From: Tannerellaceae bacterium
GTDB lineage: Bacteria; Bacteroidota; Bacteroidia; Bacteroidales; Tannerellaceae
NCBI GenBank assembly: GCA_031288615.1
Contig: JAITRC010000013.1
Coordinates: 26,682-90,681 of the forward strand
DNA: 64,000 nucleotides
Direction: 5' to 3'
Shown here piece by piece: positions 36,550-45,627 of the stretch; within the stretch, counting starts at the first letter, position 1, and each line of letters opens with the position of its first letter. Position numbers and translations under genes: made by a program. The notes under the pieces were generated by a model that saw only the letters and a program-made list of their open reading frames with translations, did not search any database and was not told the origin of the DNA.

Positions 36550-39426
36550 ATGAGAGGGATTTATACGGTTGCGATACACTGCCTATTTGTTGCCTCGGCA
36601 ATGGGACAAGTCGTTCCATCTTTATTTCGGGCAGCGGAAGGGAGTGAGATGGAGCACTGGGTTGATTCGGTGTTTACCACGCTAAGTGAAGATGAACAAA
36701 TCGGGCAGTTGTTTATGCCCATTGTGTACCCCGACGAAAAAGAAGAAAATAGGCAGCGGACTATCCGGTATGTGCGAGATTATGGGATAGGCGGTGTGCT
36801 CTATCAAAAAGGGCAAGCTACGATACAGGCGGAAGTGACCAATCGGATGCAGGCCGCCGCAGGGGTGCCCCTTTTGGTAGCCCTGGATGGGGAATGGGGG
36901 CTGGCGATGCGCTTGGAAGGAACGGTACGTTTTCCGAAGAACATGGCTATTGGGGCAGGAGACAATGAAGCGCTGACGGAAGCCTACGGCAAAGAGGTAG
37001 GTCGGCAGTGCCGCGAGATGGGGATTCATATCAACTTCGCACCGGACATGGATGTGAACAGCAATGCGGCCAATCCTGTCATCGGGCTTCGTTCTTTTGG
37101 GGAAGACGTACCTCTGGTGGTACGTCTGGGCTTAGCCTATTCGCGAGGCTTGGAGTCTATGGGTGTCCTTTCGGTGGCCAAACACTTTCCGGGTCATGGA
37201 GATACTTCGGAAGATTCGCACCGAACGCTCCCTTTGGTGGCACACGACAGGGAGCGGCTGGATAGTGTCGAGCTGCATCCCTTTGTACATTATATAAAGG
37301 AAGGGCTGGGAGGCATGATGACAGGGCACCTGCGCGTTCCGGCATTGGAGCCGAAGCCGATAGCCTCGTCTTTTTCACACCGCATCGTCACCGGTTTATT
37401 GCAGGAAGAGCTGGCTTTCAGCGGCTTATGTTTCACAGATGCACTGGAAATGAAAGGGGCAACGGCTAAGGGAACGAATGCGTCGGTGCAGGCTTTGCTG
37501 GCGGGAAATGACATCTTATTAGGACCTACCTCTCTATCAACGGACTTTGAAGCAGTCAGGAAGGCTGTCCAACGCGGGAGCATCAGCCGGGAATTGATCG
37601 CTGAAAAGTGTCGCAAAATACTCCGCTATAAGTATGCATTAGGATTGCATGCCTACCGGCCTATACAGACCGAAGGCTTGCAGGAACGGCTCCTTACACC
37701 TCATGCCGCGTGGCTGGCCGCAAAACTCAATGCCGAAGCCATGACGCTGGTCAAAAACGAGGAGGGTTTCCTCCCCTTGCGGGAGCTGGGAACTACACGG
37801 ACGGCCGTACTTTCGCTGGGCGCTCCGGTGGGGAATATGTTTCAGCGGTCATTAAGCCGTTACGATTCGGTAGCCTTCTTTTCCCTCGAACGGACAGCGA
37901 CCCATGAACGGATGAAAGAAGTTTGTGCTCGGATAGCTGACTATGACAGGGTGATTTGTGCCATTCATACCACGCGTATACCGGAAAACGACCTTCTCTG
38001 CCAATTGGCGGACAATCACCACGTGGCACTTGTATTCTTCACCCTTCCCTACCATGCGCACCATTATAAGACGATGATACGGAAGGCGCACGCAGTCCTC
38101 ATTGCCTACGAAGAAACTCAAGGGACGATGGATTTTGCCGCTCAAGCCCTGTACGGGGGGATTGCCGTAAAGGGACACTTGCCTGTCACGGTGCCGGAGC
38201 TATTTAATAGAGGGACGGGAATGGAGACCGAAAAGACCCGTTTGGGCTACCACGAACCGGAGGAGGTGGGGGTCGACCCTTCCCACCTGACGCTTGTCGA
38301 TCGCCTCGTGAATTTTGGACTGGATACAGGGGCTTATCCGGGATGCCAGCTTCTGGTGGCCAAAGATGGTTGGGTAATTTACCACAAAGCCTTCGGCTAC
38401 ACCGACTCTTCCCACCGGACAGCCGTCACTACGGAGCATATCTACGACCTGGCCTCCGTCACCAAAGCAACGGCTACCCTTCCTGCAATCATGAGGGCCT
38501 ACGACGAAGAGCTTTTCTCCCTCCGGCAGCCGCTGGGTCGGTACCTCTCTTTTGTGGCTCACACCCAAAAAGCCGGCATCCTCATCCGCGACATGCTTTA
38601 CCATCGGTCGGGGTTACCGCCGACAGTAGACTTTTTTCGCGATGCACTGGCCGACAGTAGCCTCTTTTCGACCTCACCTCATGAGGGTTTTACCACTCAA
38701 GTGGCACGAAATTTCTATCTCTGCGATTCTTTTCCGAAATACATTCGGGAGGATATCCTCAATGCAAGGATGAGGAAGCAAGGGCGTTACGTATATAGTT
38801 GTGTCAATTTCATTCTTCTCAAGATGATGTTTGAGGAGATTAAGGGAATAGCTATGGACGAATACCTTCACCTTGCTTTCTACGCTCCGCTGGGTGCTTA
38901 TACAACGACCTACAATCCTTTACGGCGTTTTCCACTTGAACGTATCGTACCCACAGAAGATGATCAGACCGTGCGTCAACAGGTCTTGCAAGGTTTTGTG
39001 CATGACGAAGGGGCAGCTTTTCAGGGAGGGGTATCCGGAAACGCCGGGCTTTTCTCTACGGCAAATGACCTGGCTAAGTTACTTCAGCTCTACCTCAACC
39101 AGGGGCAATACGGGAGTGAGCGTTACCTCTCGATGGGAACAGTCAATTTCTTCACTTCCAACAAAAGCCCGAACTCGCGACGGGGGTTAGGCTTTGACAA
39201 GCCTTCCCGTTCCATAGCCTCATCTCCTTGCGGACACCTTGCGCCTCCTTCCACTTACGGCCACACGGGGTATACGGGAACCTGTTTTTGGGTAGACCCT
39301 GATAATCAGCTTATCTATGTCTTTCTGAGCAATCGTGTGCACCCGACGCGCACAAACCTCCTCCTCTCCCACCTTAACCTCAGGGAGCGGATCCAGGATG
39401 AAATCTATAAATCTTTCCTACACTAA
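36550..39426 (+). CDS. GH3 beta-N-acetylglucosaminidase fused to a serine hydrolase (beta-lactamase-like)
   Basis: A 958-residue exported two-domain protein. A signal peptide covers residues 1-19. The GH3 domain (about 35-400) has the NagZ signature KHFPGHGDTSEDSHRTLP and a catalytic Asp region FTDALEMKGA, and a GH3 C-terminal alpha/beta-like part reaches about 570. The second half (about 590-958) is a class C beta-lactamase/penicillin-binding-protein-like serine hydrolase with SVTKAT (S-x-x-K), YSCVNF (Y-x-N) and HTGYTG (H-x-G). Together this suggests muropeptide processing. The ATG at 36550 is set by the promoter. Similar fusions are known in Bacteroidetes. Confidence 0.88.
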   Translation: MRGIYTVAIHCLFVASAMGQVVPSLFRAAEGSEMEHWVDSVFTTLSEDEQIGQLFMPIVYPDEKEENRQRTIRYVRDYGIGGVLYQKGQATIQAEVTNRMQAAAGVPLLVALDGEWGLAMRLEGTVRFPKNMAIGAGDNEALTEAYGKEVGRQCREMGIHINFAPDMDVNSNAANPVIGLRSFGEDVPLVVRLGLAYSRGLESMGVLSVAKHFPGHGDTSEDSHRTLPLVAHDRERLDSVELHPFVHYIKEGLGGMMTGHLRVPALEPKPIASSFSHRIVTGLLQEELAFSGLCFTDALEMKGATAKGTNASVQALLAGNDILLGPTSLSTDFEAVRKAVQRGSISRELIAEKCRKILRYKYALGLHAYRPIQTEGLQERLLTPHAAWLAAKLNAEAMTLVKNEEGFLPLRELGTTRTAVLSLGAPVGNMFQRSLSRYDSVAFFSLERTATHERMKEVCARIADYDRVICAIHTTRIPENDLLCQLADNHHVALVFFTLPYHAHHYKTMIRKAHAVLIAYEETQGTMDFAAQALYGGIAVKGHLPVTVPELFNRGTGMETEKTRLGYHEPEEVGVDPSHLTLVDRLVNFGLDTGAYPGCQLLVAKDGWVIYHKAFGYTDSSHRTAVTTEHIYDLASVTKATATLPAIMRAYDEELFSLRQPLGRYLSFVAHTQKAGILIRDMLYHRSGLPPTVDFFRDALADSSLFSTSPHEGFTTQVARNFYLCDSFPKYIREDILNARMRKQGRYVYSCVNFILLKMMFEEIKGIAMDEYLHLAFYAPLGAYTTTYNPLRRFPLERIVPTEDDQTVRQQVLQGFVHDEGAAFQGGVSGNAGLFSTANDLAKLLQLYLNQGQYGSERYLSMGTVNFFTSNKSPNSRRGLGFDKPSRSIASSPCGHLAPPSTYGHTGYTGTCFWVDPDNQLIYVFLSNRVHPTRTNLLLSHLNLRERIQDEIYKSFLH

Positions 39427-39438
39427 ATAACAGTTGTT

Positions 39439-40056
39439 ATGAACCTTCCTTCTGTGCTTCTGGAAGCTGCCGTCACGGAACTTTCCGCCTTACCGGGTAT
39501 AGGACGCAAAACAGGGTTACGGCTTGCACTCCATTTACTGCGACGGGAAACAGGCTACGCTGAAAGGTTGGCTACCTCGCTACTGGCGCTCCGGAGGGAC
39601 ATCCACTATTGCCCTATCTGTCACAATATCAGCGATGTGGACACCTGTGCGATATGCGCTTCTCCGCAACGAGACCATTCGTTAATCTGCATAGTAGAAA
39701 GTATAAAAGAGGTGATGGCCATTGAAAACACCAGTCAATACAAGGGACTTTACCATGTATTGGGGGGACGGATATCTCCTATTGACGGTATAGGCCCAGA
39801 CAGCTTGGAGATAGAGAGCTTGGTCGAAAGGGTTGCCGCCGGAGGAATTGAAGAGGTCATCCTCGCACTCGGCACGACAATGGACGGAGAAACGACTAAC
39901 TTTTTCATTTATAAACGATTATCAGATTACCCTGTCCTTATCAGTGTTCTTGCACAAGGTGTTTCGGTAGGGGATGAGATAGAATATGCCGACGAAGTTA
40001 CACTGGGACGTTCTATTCTGAGCCGGACACGGTTTGACGAGCGGTTTGTAAATTGA
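39439..40056 (+). CDS. recR: Recombination protein RecR
   Basis: A 205-residue RecR, which with RecO loads RecA at single-strand gaps. A helix-hairpin-helix ([20 protein letters not shown]), a zinc finger (C-PIC...C-AIC, near residues 55-70), a Toprim domain ([14 protein letters not shown]) and the Walker-like C-terminus are present. It starts 12 bp after the GH3 fusion gene and 7 bp before tsaB. Confidence 0.95.
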   Translation: MNLPSVLLEAAVTELSALPGIGRKTGLRLALHLLRRETGYAERLATSLLALRRDIHYCPICHNISDVDTCAICASPQRDHSLICIVESIKEVMAIENTSQYKGLYHVLGGRISPIDGIGPDSLEIESLVERVAAGGIEEVILALGTTMDGETTNFFIYKRLSDYPVLISVLAQGVSVGDEIEYADEVTLGRSILSRTRFDERFVN

Positions 40057-40063
40057 CTTACCG

Positions 40064-40747
40064 GTGATACTCCTTATTGAGACTTCGACAACCTGTTGCT
40101 CCATCGCCTTGTCCTCGCAAGGGGAGATACTCTATTATAGGGAGGCTGAAAAGGTGAACGCTCACGCTGAAGTAGCGGCAGAGTATGCAGGCGAGGCGCT
40201 TCGCATAGCGCATAAGCAGGCTGAACCTTTACACGCCGTAGCTGTTGACAGTGGACCAGGCTCCTATACAGGGCTACGAATCGGGGTATCGCTTGCAAAA
40301 GGTATCTGTTTCGGCTATGACCTGCCCCTCATCGCCATACCCACACTGGGTATACTGGCTACGGCCGCTAAAAAGGAACATCCCCATGAGGATGTCCGTT
40401 ACATCGCCGTCCTTGATACACGCGGCAAGGATGTCTATTACGGCGTATATGACCATAACCTTCATGCGCTTGGGCAGACGCGATCTGGGGTTATCACGGA
40501 AGAGACTTTTGCCGATTGCATGCAATCTTCGGAAGTGTTTTTCGTGGGTAGTGGAGCTTATAAATGCCGCGAACTATATAGCGGAGCTACTGTACACTTC
40601 CTCGAAGACCTCCGCGCTCGGGCAATAGACATGGCCGCACCTGCCGAAAAGGCATTCCTGAATTCGGAGTTTGTCGACGTAGACTATTTCGAGCCACTCT
40701 ACTTCAGGGATTTCCAGCCTACACTGCCCCGTAAAAAGATTTTTTAG
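40064..40747 (+). CDS. tsaB: tRNA threonylcarbamoyladenosine biosynthesis protein TsaB
   Basis: A 227-residue ASKHA-fold protein that forms the TsaBDE complex for the t6A37 tRNA modification. ILLIETSTTCCSIAL and VDSGPGSYTGLRIGVSLAKGI are family signatures. The start is GTG at 40064; no ATG in frame fits. It precedes hemW by two bases. Confidence 0.92.
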   Translation: MILLIETSTTCCSIALSSQGEILYYREAEKVNAHAEVAAEYAGEALRIAHKQAEPLHAVAVDSGPGSYTGLRIGVSLAKGICFGYDLPLIAIPTLGILATAAKKEHPHEDVRYIAVLDTRGKDVYYGVYDHNLHALGQTRSGVITEETFADCMQSSEVFFVGSGAYKCRELYSGATVHFLEDLRARAIDMAAPAEKAFLNSEFVDVDYFEPLYFRDFQPTLPRKKIF

Positions 40748-40749
40748 GC

Positions 40750-41883
40750 GTGGCCGGAGTCTACATACATGTACCTTTCTGCCTCAAGAAGTGTATCTAT
40801 TGTGACTTCTTCTCCGTTCCGGAGACCGGCCAAACGGTAGCGTATACAACGGCGTTACGGAAAGAGATGGAATTGCGGCAAGGGTTCCTGACTGAGGCGC
40901 CACAGACTTTCTACGTTGGTGGGGGTACACCTTCCCTGCTCCCGTTTGCTCTCCTCGAAGGCATTGTAGAGGCGGCCGACCGTTATTTTGACCTGTCCCA
41001 CTGTACGGAGCTTACCCTCGAAGCCAATCCTGACGACCTTTCACCCGAATATCTACGTTCTCTGCGTTCTCTTCCTTTCAACCGTATCAGTCTGGGCGTA
41101 CAGAGTTTAGATGATGAGGTGCTTCATTTTCTTGGCCGTCGGCACACCGCCCACCAAGCACTGCAAGCTATCGACCTATGCCGACTGGCCGGCTATGAGA
41201 ACCTAAGTATCGACCTTATCTACGGGCTTCCGGTAGCAGAGAGCGAGAGCAGTCTTGAGGTAGCCCTTCGCCTTGACCTCCCCCATATCTCGGCTTATCA
41301 CCTCACCTACGAAGAAGGGACACCGCTCTACGAGCTCCTCCAAAAGGGACTGTCCCCTATAGATGAAGAGGTCTCCGCCTCTCAATTTCGCTACTTTCAC
41401 CAAAGGCTCTCCGCCGCGGGGTACGAACATTATGAACTGTCGAACTTTGCCAAAAAAGGGCACTTCTCCCGTCATAACACAGCGTACTGGCAGGGAAAGC
41501 CGTACATTGGGCTTGGTCCTTCGGCACATTCTTTTCGCGGTACGAGGCGCGAGGCGAATGTACGTTCGCTATCGCTCTACCTCTCTACTCTTTCCGAAGG
41601 GAGACTTCCCTGCACTGTAGAAGAGCTTTCGCTCACGGAGCAGTTCAATGAATACCTGATCACGCGCTTACGGACAAAATGGGGCATTCGGACGGAGGAC
41701 GTGAGCCGACTCTTTGGCGAAGCATTCACCGAGAACCTCTACCTCCACGCCACGCCCTTCATTGACAAGGGGTTATTGGTCGGCACAAAGGATTCACTCC
41801 GCCTAACCATAGACGGTATGCTACTTTGCGACACCATCCTCAGGGAGTTGATCCTCCTTGACTGTCCTGAGAGAGCAAGATGA
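40750..41883 (+). CDS. hemW: Radical SAM family heme chaperone HemW
   Basis: A 377-residue radical-SAM protein. The N-terminus GVYIHVPFCLKKCIYCDF has C11-x3-C15-x2-C18 followed by D-F instead of the fourth Cys of HemN, which points to HemW (heme insertion) rather than coproporphyrinogen oxidase. YVGGGTPSLL, RISLGVQSLDDEVL and LIYGLP follow. The start is GTG, as in tsaB. The C-terminal winged-helix-like region is shorter than in some homologues. It ends 20 bp from the convergent nuclease gene. Confidence 0.92.
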   Translation: MAGVYIHVPFCLKKCIYCDFFSVPETGQTVAYTTALRKEMELRQGFLTEAPQTFYVGGGTPSLLPFALLEGIVEAADRYFDLSHCTELTLEANPDDLSPEYLRSLRSLPFNRISLGVQSLDDEVLHFLGRRHTAHQALQAIDLCRLAGYENLSIDLIYGLPVAESESSLEVALRLDLPHISAYHLTYEEGTPLYELLQKGLSPIDEEVSASQFRYFHQRLSAAGYEHYELSNFAKKGHFSRHNTAYWQGKPYIGLGPSAHSFRGTRREANVRSLSLYLSTLSEGRLPCTVEELSLTEQFNEYLITRLRTKWGIRTEDVSRLFGEAFTENLYLHATPFIDKGLLVGTKDSLRLTIDGMLLCDTILRELILLDCPERAR

Positions 41884-41903
41884 GGTATTAATTAATCTAT
41901 ATG

Positions 41904-42902
41904 TTATTCTAACCAATCATTGTTTATTCCTATCATACTCTTCCCCATTTCCGATAACAGTGTTTTTAATTCATCAGCAAATATGAATTTTACATCACTT
42001 TCATTGTTTAATAGATGCCGATTGTCGTCTTTATCGGCCTTCACGATGATAACTATTTTATCAATCAACTTTACGTTCTCAACTTCTTCCCAATGCTTAT
42101 CAGCCTTATCTATCTGGCCAATGACCTCTTTACTTACAAAGTCATGATAATCTTTTACTTGTATGGCAATAACATAGTAGAAGTCCGGTACAATACCCGG
42201 AATTTTTATCAATATATCTGTTCCGTGAAGCTCTTCGCGGCTTCCTCCTACTTTTTCAATAATATATGATGGATATAGGTTTTTCAACCCATAGACTAAT
42301 GCATGTTCCCACTCCGCTCTTCCGAAGTGGTTACTTAACTCTTTATATAAATCATCAGTAAAAGTCTCTTGTTTAAAGGAGTTATTAAAGACTCTTTTTG
42401 TCGCATCTTCCATCCGGTCGATCCAACTTTGCGAAGGAAGCAATTCACCCGGATTTTTGCTGCACAGAGACTCTACATCATCTGCATAATGATTGATACA
42501 CCAAAATCGGCATCGGTTTGTGAGGGTAGAACGTATGTCCTTAGATACATTTTTGTTATTTCTTGTGAAGGATTTGATGAATTTTGCTGGAAAGATATGC
42601 CCACAATCATGCCCTCCGTCTTCTAACTCAGGAATTTCGAAACGGTATCCAGTATCCCAATCCTCTGTGGCTTCCACAATAGCAACCTGTTCCCAAACAG
42701 GTAAGTGAGGTACTAAAAGGATGTCTCCTTTTTTAACCTTAAGCATACGGAGATTTTTTTTCGCACCCAGATCCACAGTCGTGTTCTTGAGATTTTGACT
42801 TTCGTCATATCCCCATCCTTGACGCAGTCTGCCAGCCTCAAGTTCTTTGGCAAGGAAAGGAATGTAGCGATTATAAATTCGGCAACCCCAATAATTTCTC
42901 AT
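41904..42902 (-). CDS. Candidate Mrr-like restriction/defence nuclease with N-terminal reader-like domain
   Basis: A 332-residue protein of no family I can name with certainty. The C-terminal third has a PD-(D/E)xK-type core: ELHGTDILIKI with D229, then YYVIAIQVKDY with Q248 and K250, preceded by a helix rich in Glu/His (AEWEHALVYGLKNLYP). This resembles Mrr_cat nucleases. The N-terminal ~115 residues have a small beta domain (GWGYDE, KKGDILLVPHLPVWEQVAIVEATED) reminiscent of EVE/PUA-like readers placed on modification-dependent restriction enzymes. The gene is clearly more AT-rich than its neighbours and lies alone between hemW and alkD, suggesting recent gain. Inference: a solo type IV restriction enzyme. 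Confidence 0.6.
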   Translation of the reverse strand: MRNYWGCRIYNRYIPFLAKELEAGRLRQGWGYDESQNLKNTTVDLGAKKNLRMLKVKKGDILLVPHLPVWEQVAIVEATEDWDTGYRFEIPELEDGGHDCGHIFPAKFIKSFTRNNKNVSKDIRSTLTNRCRFWCINHYADDVESLCSKNPGELLPSQSWIDRMEDATKRVFNNSFKQETFTDDLYKELSNHFGRAEWEHALVYGLKNLYPSYIIEKVGGSREELHGTDILIKIPGIVPDFYYVIAIQVKDYHDFVSKEVIGQIDKADKHWEEVENVKLIDKIVIIVKADKDDNRHLLNNESDVKFIFADELKTLLSEMGKSMIGINNDWLE

Positions 42903-43020
42903 ATCAATGATTTTAATCTCGCCTCCACTCTACAGCTATCGGCACCTCTGCTTAACCTATATAAATTAACAGATTTGTATAGGTCTGTTACTATGCTCAT
43001 CTATCTACATTAGAGCTTGA

Positions 43021-43028
43021 CAAAAATA
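43021..43028 (-). promoter_or_regulatory. Possible -7 box for the Mrr-like gene
   Basis: Minus-strand TATTTTTG fits TAnnTTTG, in the AT-rich 162-bp space between alkD and the nuclease gene. It would give a leader of about 115 bases. The AT-rich context makes a chance match possible. Confidence 0.35.
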
Positions 43029-43064
43029 CTCTTTTCCTGAACTTACATATCTCAAAAAAATATT

Positions 43065-43829
43065 TTATACATTATAAACGTAGCTATACACTTGATTTAT
43101 TTCGTTGCTCAATTTCTCCTTAGAGAGCAAAGTGAGAAAGGCGCGGCGCTGAGAGGGAGGGTAGTGTTCGATGGCGTAACGGAGGGTGGTTCTGGGGAGA
43201 TGGGGGGCGTGAAGAGTCAGGTACTTGGTCAGTACAGCCATATCCTTCTTACCAACTTCACGGAGCATCCAACCAAGGGCTTTCTGTATAAGGTCATGCG
43301 ACCGGCCTACTTTCACGATGTGGTCAATAATTTCAAAAAGCTCTTCATACTCCTGGCGGCGGATGAAAGCTAAGGTGGCAAGAATGCCGATGCGCTGCTC
43401 CCAAAGGGTTCCGTGAAAGGCCAAGTGCTTGACCACGGAACGATCTTTGTCCACCAAGTACTCACCGACGATATACGGGGCGGAGAGGTCGACGAGGTCC
43501 CAGTTGTTCACGTACCTCCTATTGGCCAGGTAAAATTCGTAGATGAGGGTCTGTTCTTCGGGGGAAGCTTTTTTGAATTGCTCGACAAGAATGATCAGGG
43601 CGCAAAAACGGGCGTCATGATACTCATTCGAGAGAAGTTGCTGTAGCTCGGAGAGAGGGAGGATGCGAAAATCTTTGACCAGACGTCGTAGCTGTGGGAC
43701 AGTGATACCCAAGAAATGGTCGCCTTCGGCATATTGCCCCACCCCTGTCTTAAAGTAACGACTTGCTAAACTTGCCTTTTCGGGGTTGGCTAAAGCCTCC
43801 AGTGTGCAGAGCAACTGCGAGGCAGTCAT
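43065..43829 (-). CDS. DNA alkylation repair protein (AlkD-like HEAT-repeat glycosylase)
   Basis: A 254-residue all-helical HEAT-like protein of the AlkC/AlkD superfamily, which excises N3- and N7-alkylated bases. The signature NNWDLVDLSAPYIVGEYL (around residue 115) contains the Trp-Asp pair of the active groove, with VKVGRSHDLIQKALGWMLREVG following. No signal peptide. It is immediately downstream of asnB with no spacer, so both are probably on one mRNA. Confidence 0.9.
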   Translation of the reverse strand: MTASQLLCTLEALANPEKASLASRYFKTGVGQYAEGDHFLGITVPQLRRLVKDFRILPLSELQQLLSNEYHDARFCALIILVEQFKKASPEEQTLIYEFYLANRRYVNNWDLVDLSAPYIVGEYLVDKDRSVVKHLAFHGTLWEQRIGILATLAFIRRQEYEELFEIIDHIVKVGRSHDLIQKALGWMLREVGKKDMAVLTKYLTLHAPHLPRTTLRYAIEHYPPSQRRAFLTLLSKEKLSNEINQVYSYVYNV

Positions 43830-45494
43830 TCAATAGCTGTTCTCGTGAACACCTTTGACCGCACGACCGCTTGGTTCGTTCATATTGACGAAAGACTGGT
43901 CCCAGGCTAAGGCTTCAGGAGTGGAGCAGGCCACCGAAGGTACGGAAGGGACACTTCGTGCGGCGCTTTCACTGGGGAAATGTTCCTCGAAAATGGAGCG
44001 ATAACAGTATTCTTCCTTACTACGGGGGGTATTGATAGGAAATCGGATGGTGGCTTCTTCCATCTGCTCATCGGAAACTTGCGCGGCCGCCGTCTCTTTG
44101 AGGGTATCAATCCAGCTATAACCCACACCGTCGGAGAATTGTTCTTTCTGTCGCCAGGCGATGTCTTCGGGGAGCAGGTGTGAAAAAGCCTCCCTGAGTA
44201 TTTTCTTTTCTATCATTTTACCGGGCGCCATTTTGGCCGAAGGGTTCAGCCGCATGGCCACGTCCAGAAACTCCTTGTCCAGGAAGGGCACCCTGCCTTC
44301 TACACCCCATGCGGCAAGGCTCTTATTGGCACGCAGACAGTCATACAAATGGAGGCTTCTTATCTTGCGAACGGTCTCTTCATGAAAGGCCTGTGGGGTA
44401 GGGGCCTTGTGAAAATATAGGTAACCGCCGAAAACTTCGTCGGCACCTTCACCGCTGAGTACCATCTTGATACCCATACTCTTGATAAAGCGGGCAAGGA
44501 GATACATAGGGGTGGAGGCACGGACGGTAGTTACGTCGTAGGTCTCAATATTGTAGATGACATCGCGAATGGCGTCGAGGCCTTCTTCGATGGTGTAGTG
44601 AAGCTCGTGGTGGATGGTACCGATATAGCTGGCAGCTTTCTCTGCGGCGACAAGGTCGGGCGATCCCTTCAAGCCGATGGCAAAAGAGTGTAGCTGCGGC
44701 CACCAGGCTTCGGATTTTCCACCTGTTTCTATCCGCTTGGCGGCATGTTGTTTGGCGACTGCGGAGATGATGGAAGAGTCCAGCCCTCCCGACAATAGAA
44801 CGCCGTACGGCACATCGCTCATCAATTGCCGACACACGGCAGTATCCAGAGCCTCCCGCAATTCTTCCACACTAGCCGGATTATCCTTCACGTTTTGATA
44901 ATCCATCCAGTCCCGCGTATACCAGCATTTGGGTTTGCGGTCGCTACTGTAATAATAGTGACCCGGAGGGAAGGGTTCATATTCTGTGGCAAAGCCTTCC
45001 AAGGCTTTGAGTTCCGAGGAGACAAGGAGATGCCCATCAGCATCGTATCCCATATAGAGGGGGATCACACCTACAGGGTCACGGGCAACGAGATAGACAT
45101 CTTTTTCTTCGTCATAAAGAGCGAAGGCAAAGATTCCACTCAAATCTTCGATACAATTAACACCTTTCTTCCGGTAGAGGGCAAGGATGACTTCACAGTC
45201 TGACCCTGTCAAGAACTCGTATTCGTCCTTCAGTTCTTCCCGAAGCCGGAGATGGTTGTATATCTCTCCATTGACCGCCAGGATAAGCTTCCCGTCCTTA
45301 CTACGCAAGGGCTGGCCGCCGGAAGCGGGGTCAACGATAGACAAGCGTTCATGCACAAGGATGGCATTCTTACCGGCATAGATACCGCTCCAGTCGGGGC
45401 CTCGGTGCCGGATGCGCTTACTCATAATCAACGCCTGTTTCCTAAGCGCTTCCCGCCTGTCCCTTATATCGAATATTGCTGTTATACCACACAT
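43830..45494 (-). CDS. asnB: Asparagine synthase B (glutamine-hydrolysing)
   Basis: A 554-residue class II amidotransferase making asparagine from aspartate, ATP and glutamine. MCGITAIFDI places the catalytic Cys2 at the mature N-terminus, which fixes the start at 45494. RGPDWSGIY, VNGEIYNHLRLREEL and SDCEVILALY belong to the glutaminase domain; GVLLSGGLDSSIISA is the ATP-pyrophosphatase P-loop. A -7 box lies 36 bases upstream. It begins the nitrogen-assimilation block. Confidence 0.96.
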   Translation of the reverse strand: MCGITAIFDIRDRREALRKQALIMSKRIRHRGPDWSGIYAGKNAILVHERLSIVDPASGGQPLRSKDGKLILAVNGEIYNHLRLREELKDEYEFLTGSDCEVILALYRKKGVNCIEDLSGIFAFALYDEEKDVYLVARDPVGVIPLYMGYDADGHLLVSSELKALEGFATEYEPFPPGHYYYSSDRKPKCWYTRDWMDYQNVKDNPASVEELREALDTAVCRQLMSDVPYGVLLSGGLDSSIISAVAKQHAAKRIETGGKSEAWWPQLHSFAIGLKGSPDLVAAEKAASYIGTIHHELHYTIEEGLDAIRDVIYNIETYDVTTVRASTPMYLLARFIKSMGIKMVLSGEGADEVFGGYLYFHKAPTPQAFHEETVRKIRSLHLYDCLRANKSLAAWGVEGRVPFLDKEFLDVAMRLNPSAKMAPGKMIEKKILREAFSHLLPEDIAWRQKEQFSDGVGYSWIDTLKETAAAQVSDEQMEEATIRFPINTPRSKEEYCYRSIFEEHFPSESAARSVPSVPSVACSTPEALAWDQSFVNMNEPSGRAVKGVHENSY

Positions 45495-45530
45495 AACTTC
45501 TCTTCTCTCATGGAAAAGACAACCGAAGTG

Positions 45531-45538
45531 CAAAGGTA
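45531..45538 (-). promoter_or_regulatory. -7 box of asnB
   Basis: Minus-strand TACCTTTG, exact TAnnTTTG, 36 bases before the asnB ATG. It excludes a longer in-frame start at 45569. Confidence 0.6.
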
Positions 45539-45571
45539 ATATTTTTACGCGCCTTGTGTTAAAGCGCAAAG

Positions 45572-45604
45572 AAAAAGGGAGGCGCCCTCAGGCACTCTCC
45601 CTTT
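45572..45604 (-). terminator. Rho-independent terminator after glnA
   Basis: Read on the minus strand, an 8-bp stem AAAGGGAG / CTCCCTTT with a 15-base loop, followed by a short T-rich stretch. It separates glnA from the asnB promoter. Confidence 0.7.
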
Positions 45605-45627
45605 CTACATTCAATCCTTGCTAATTG

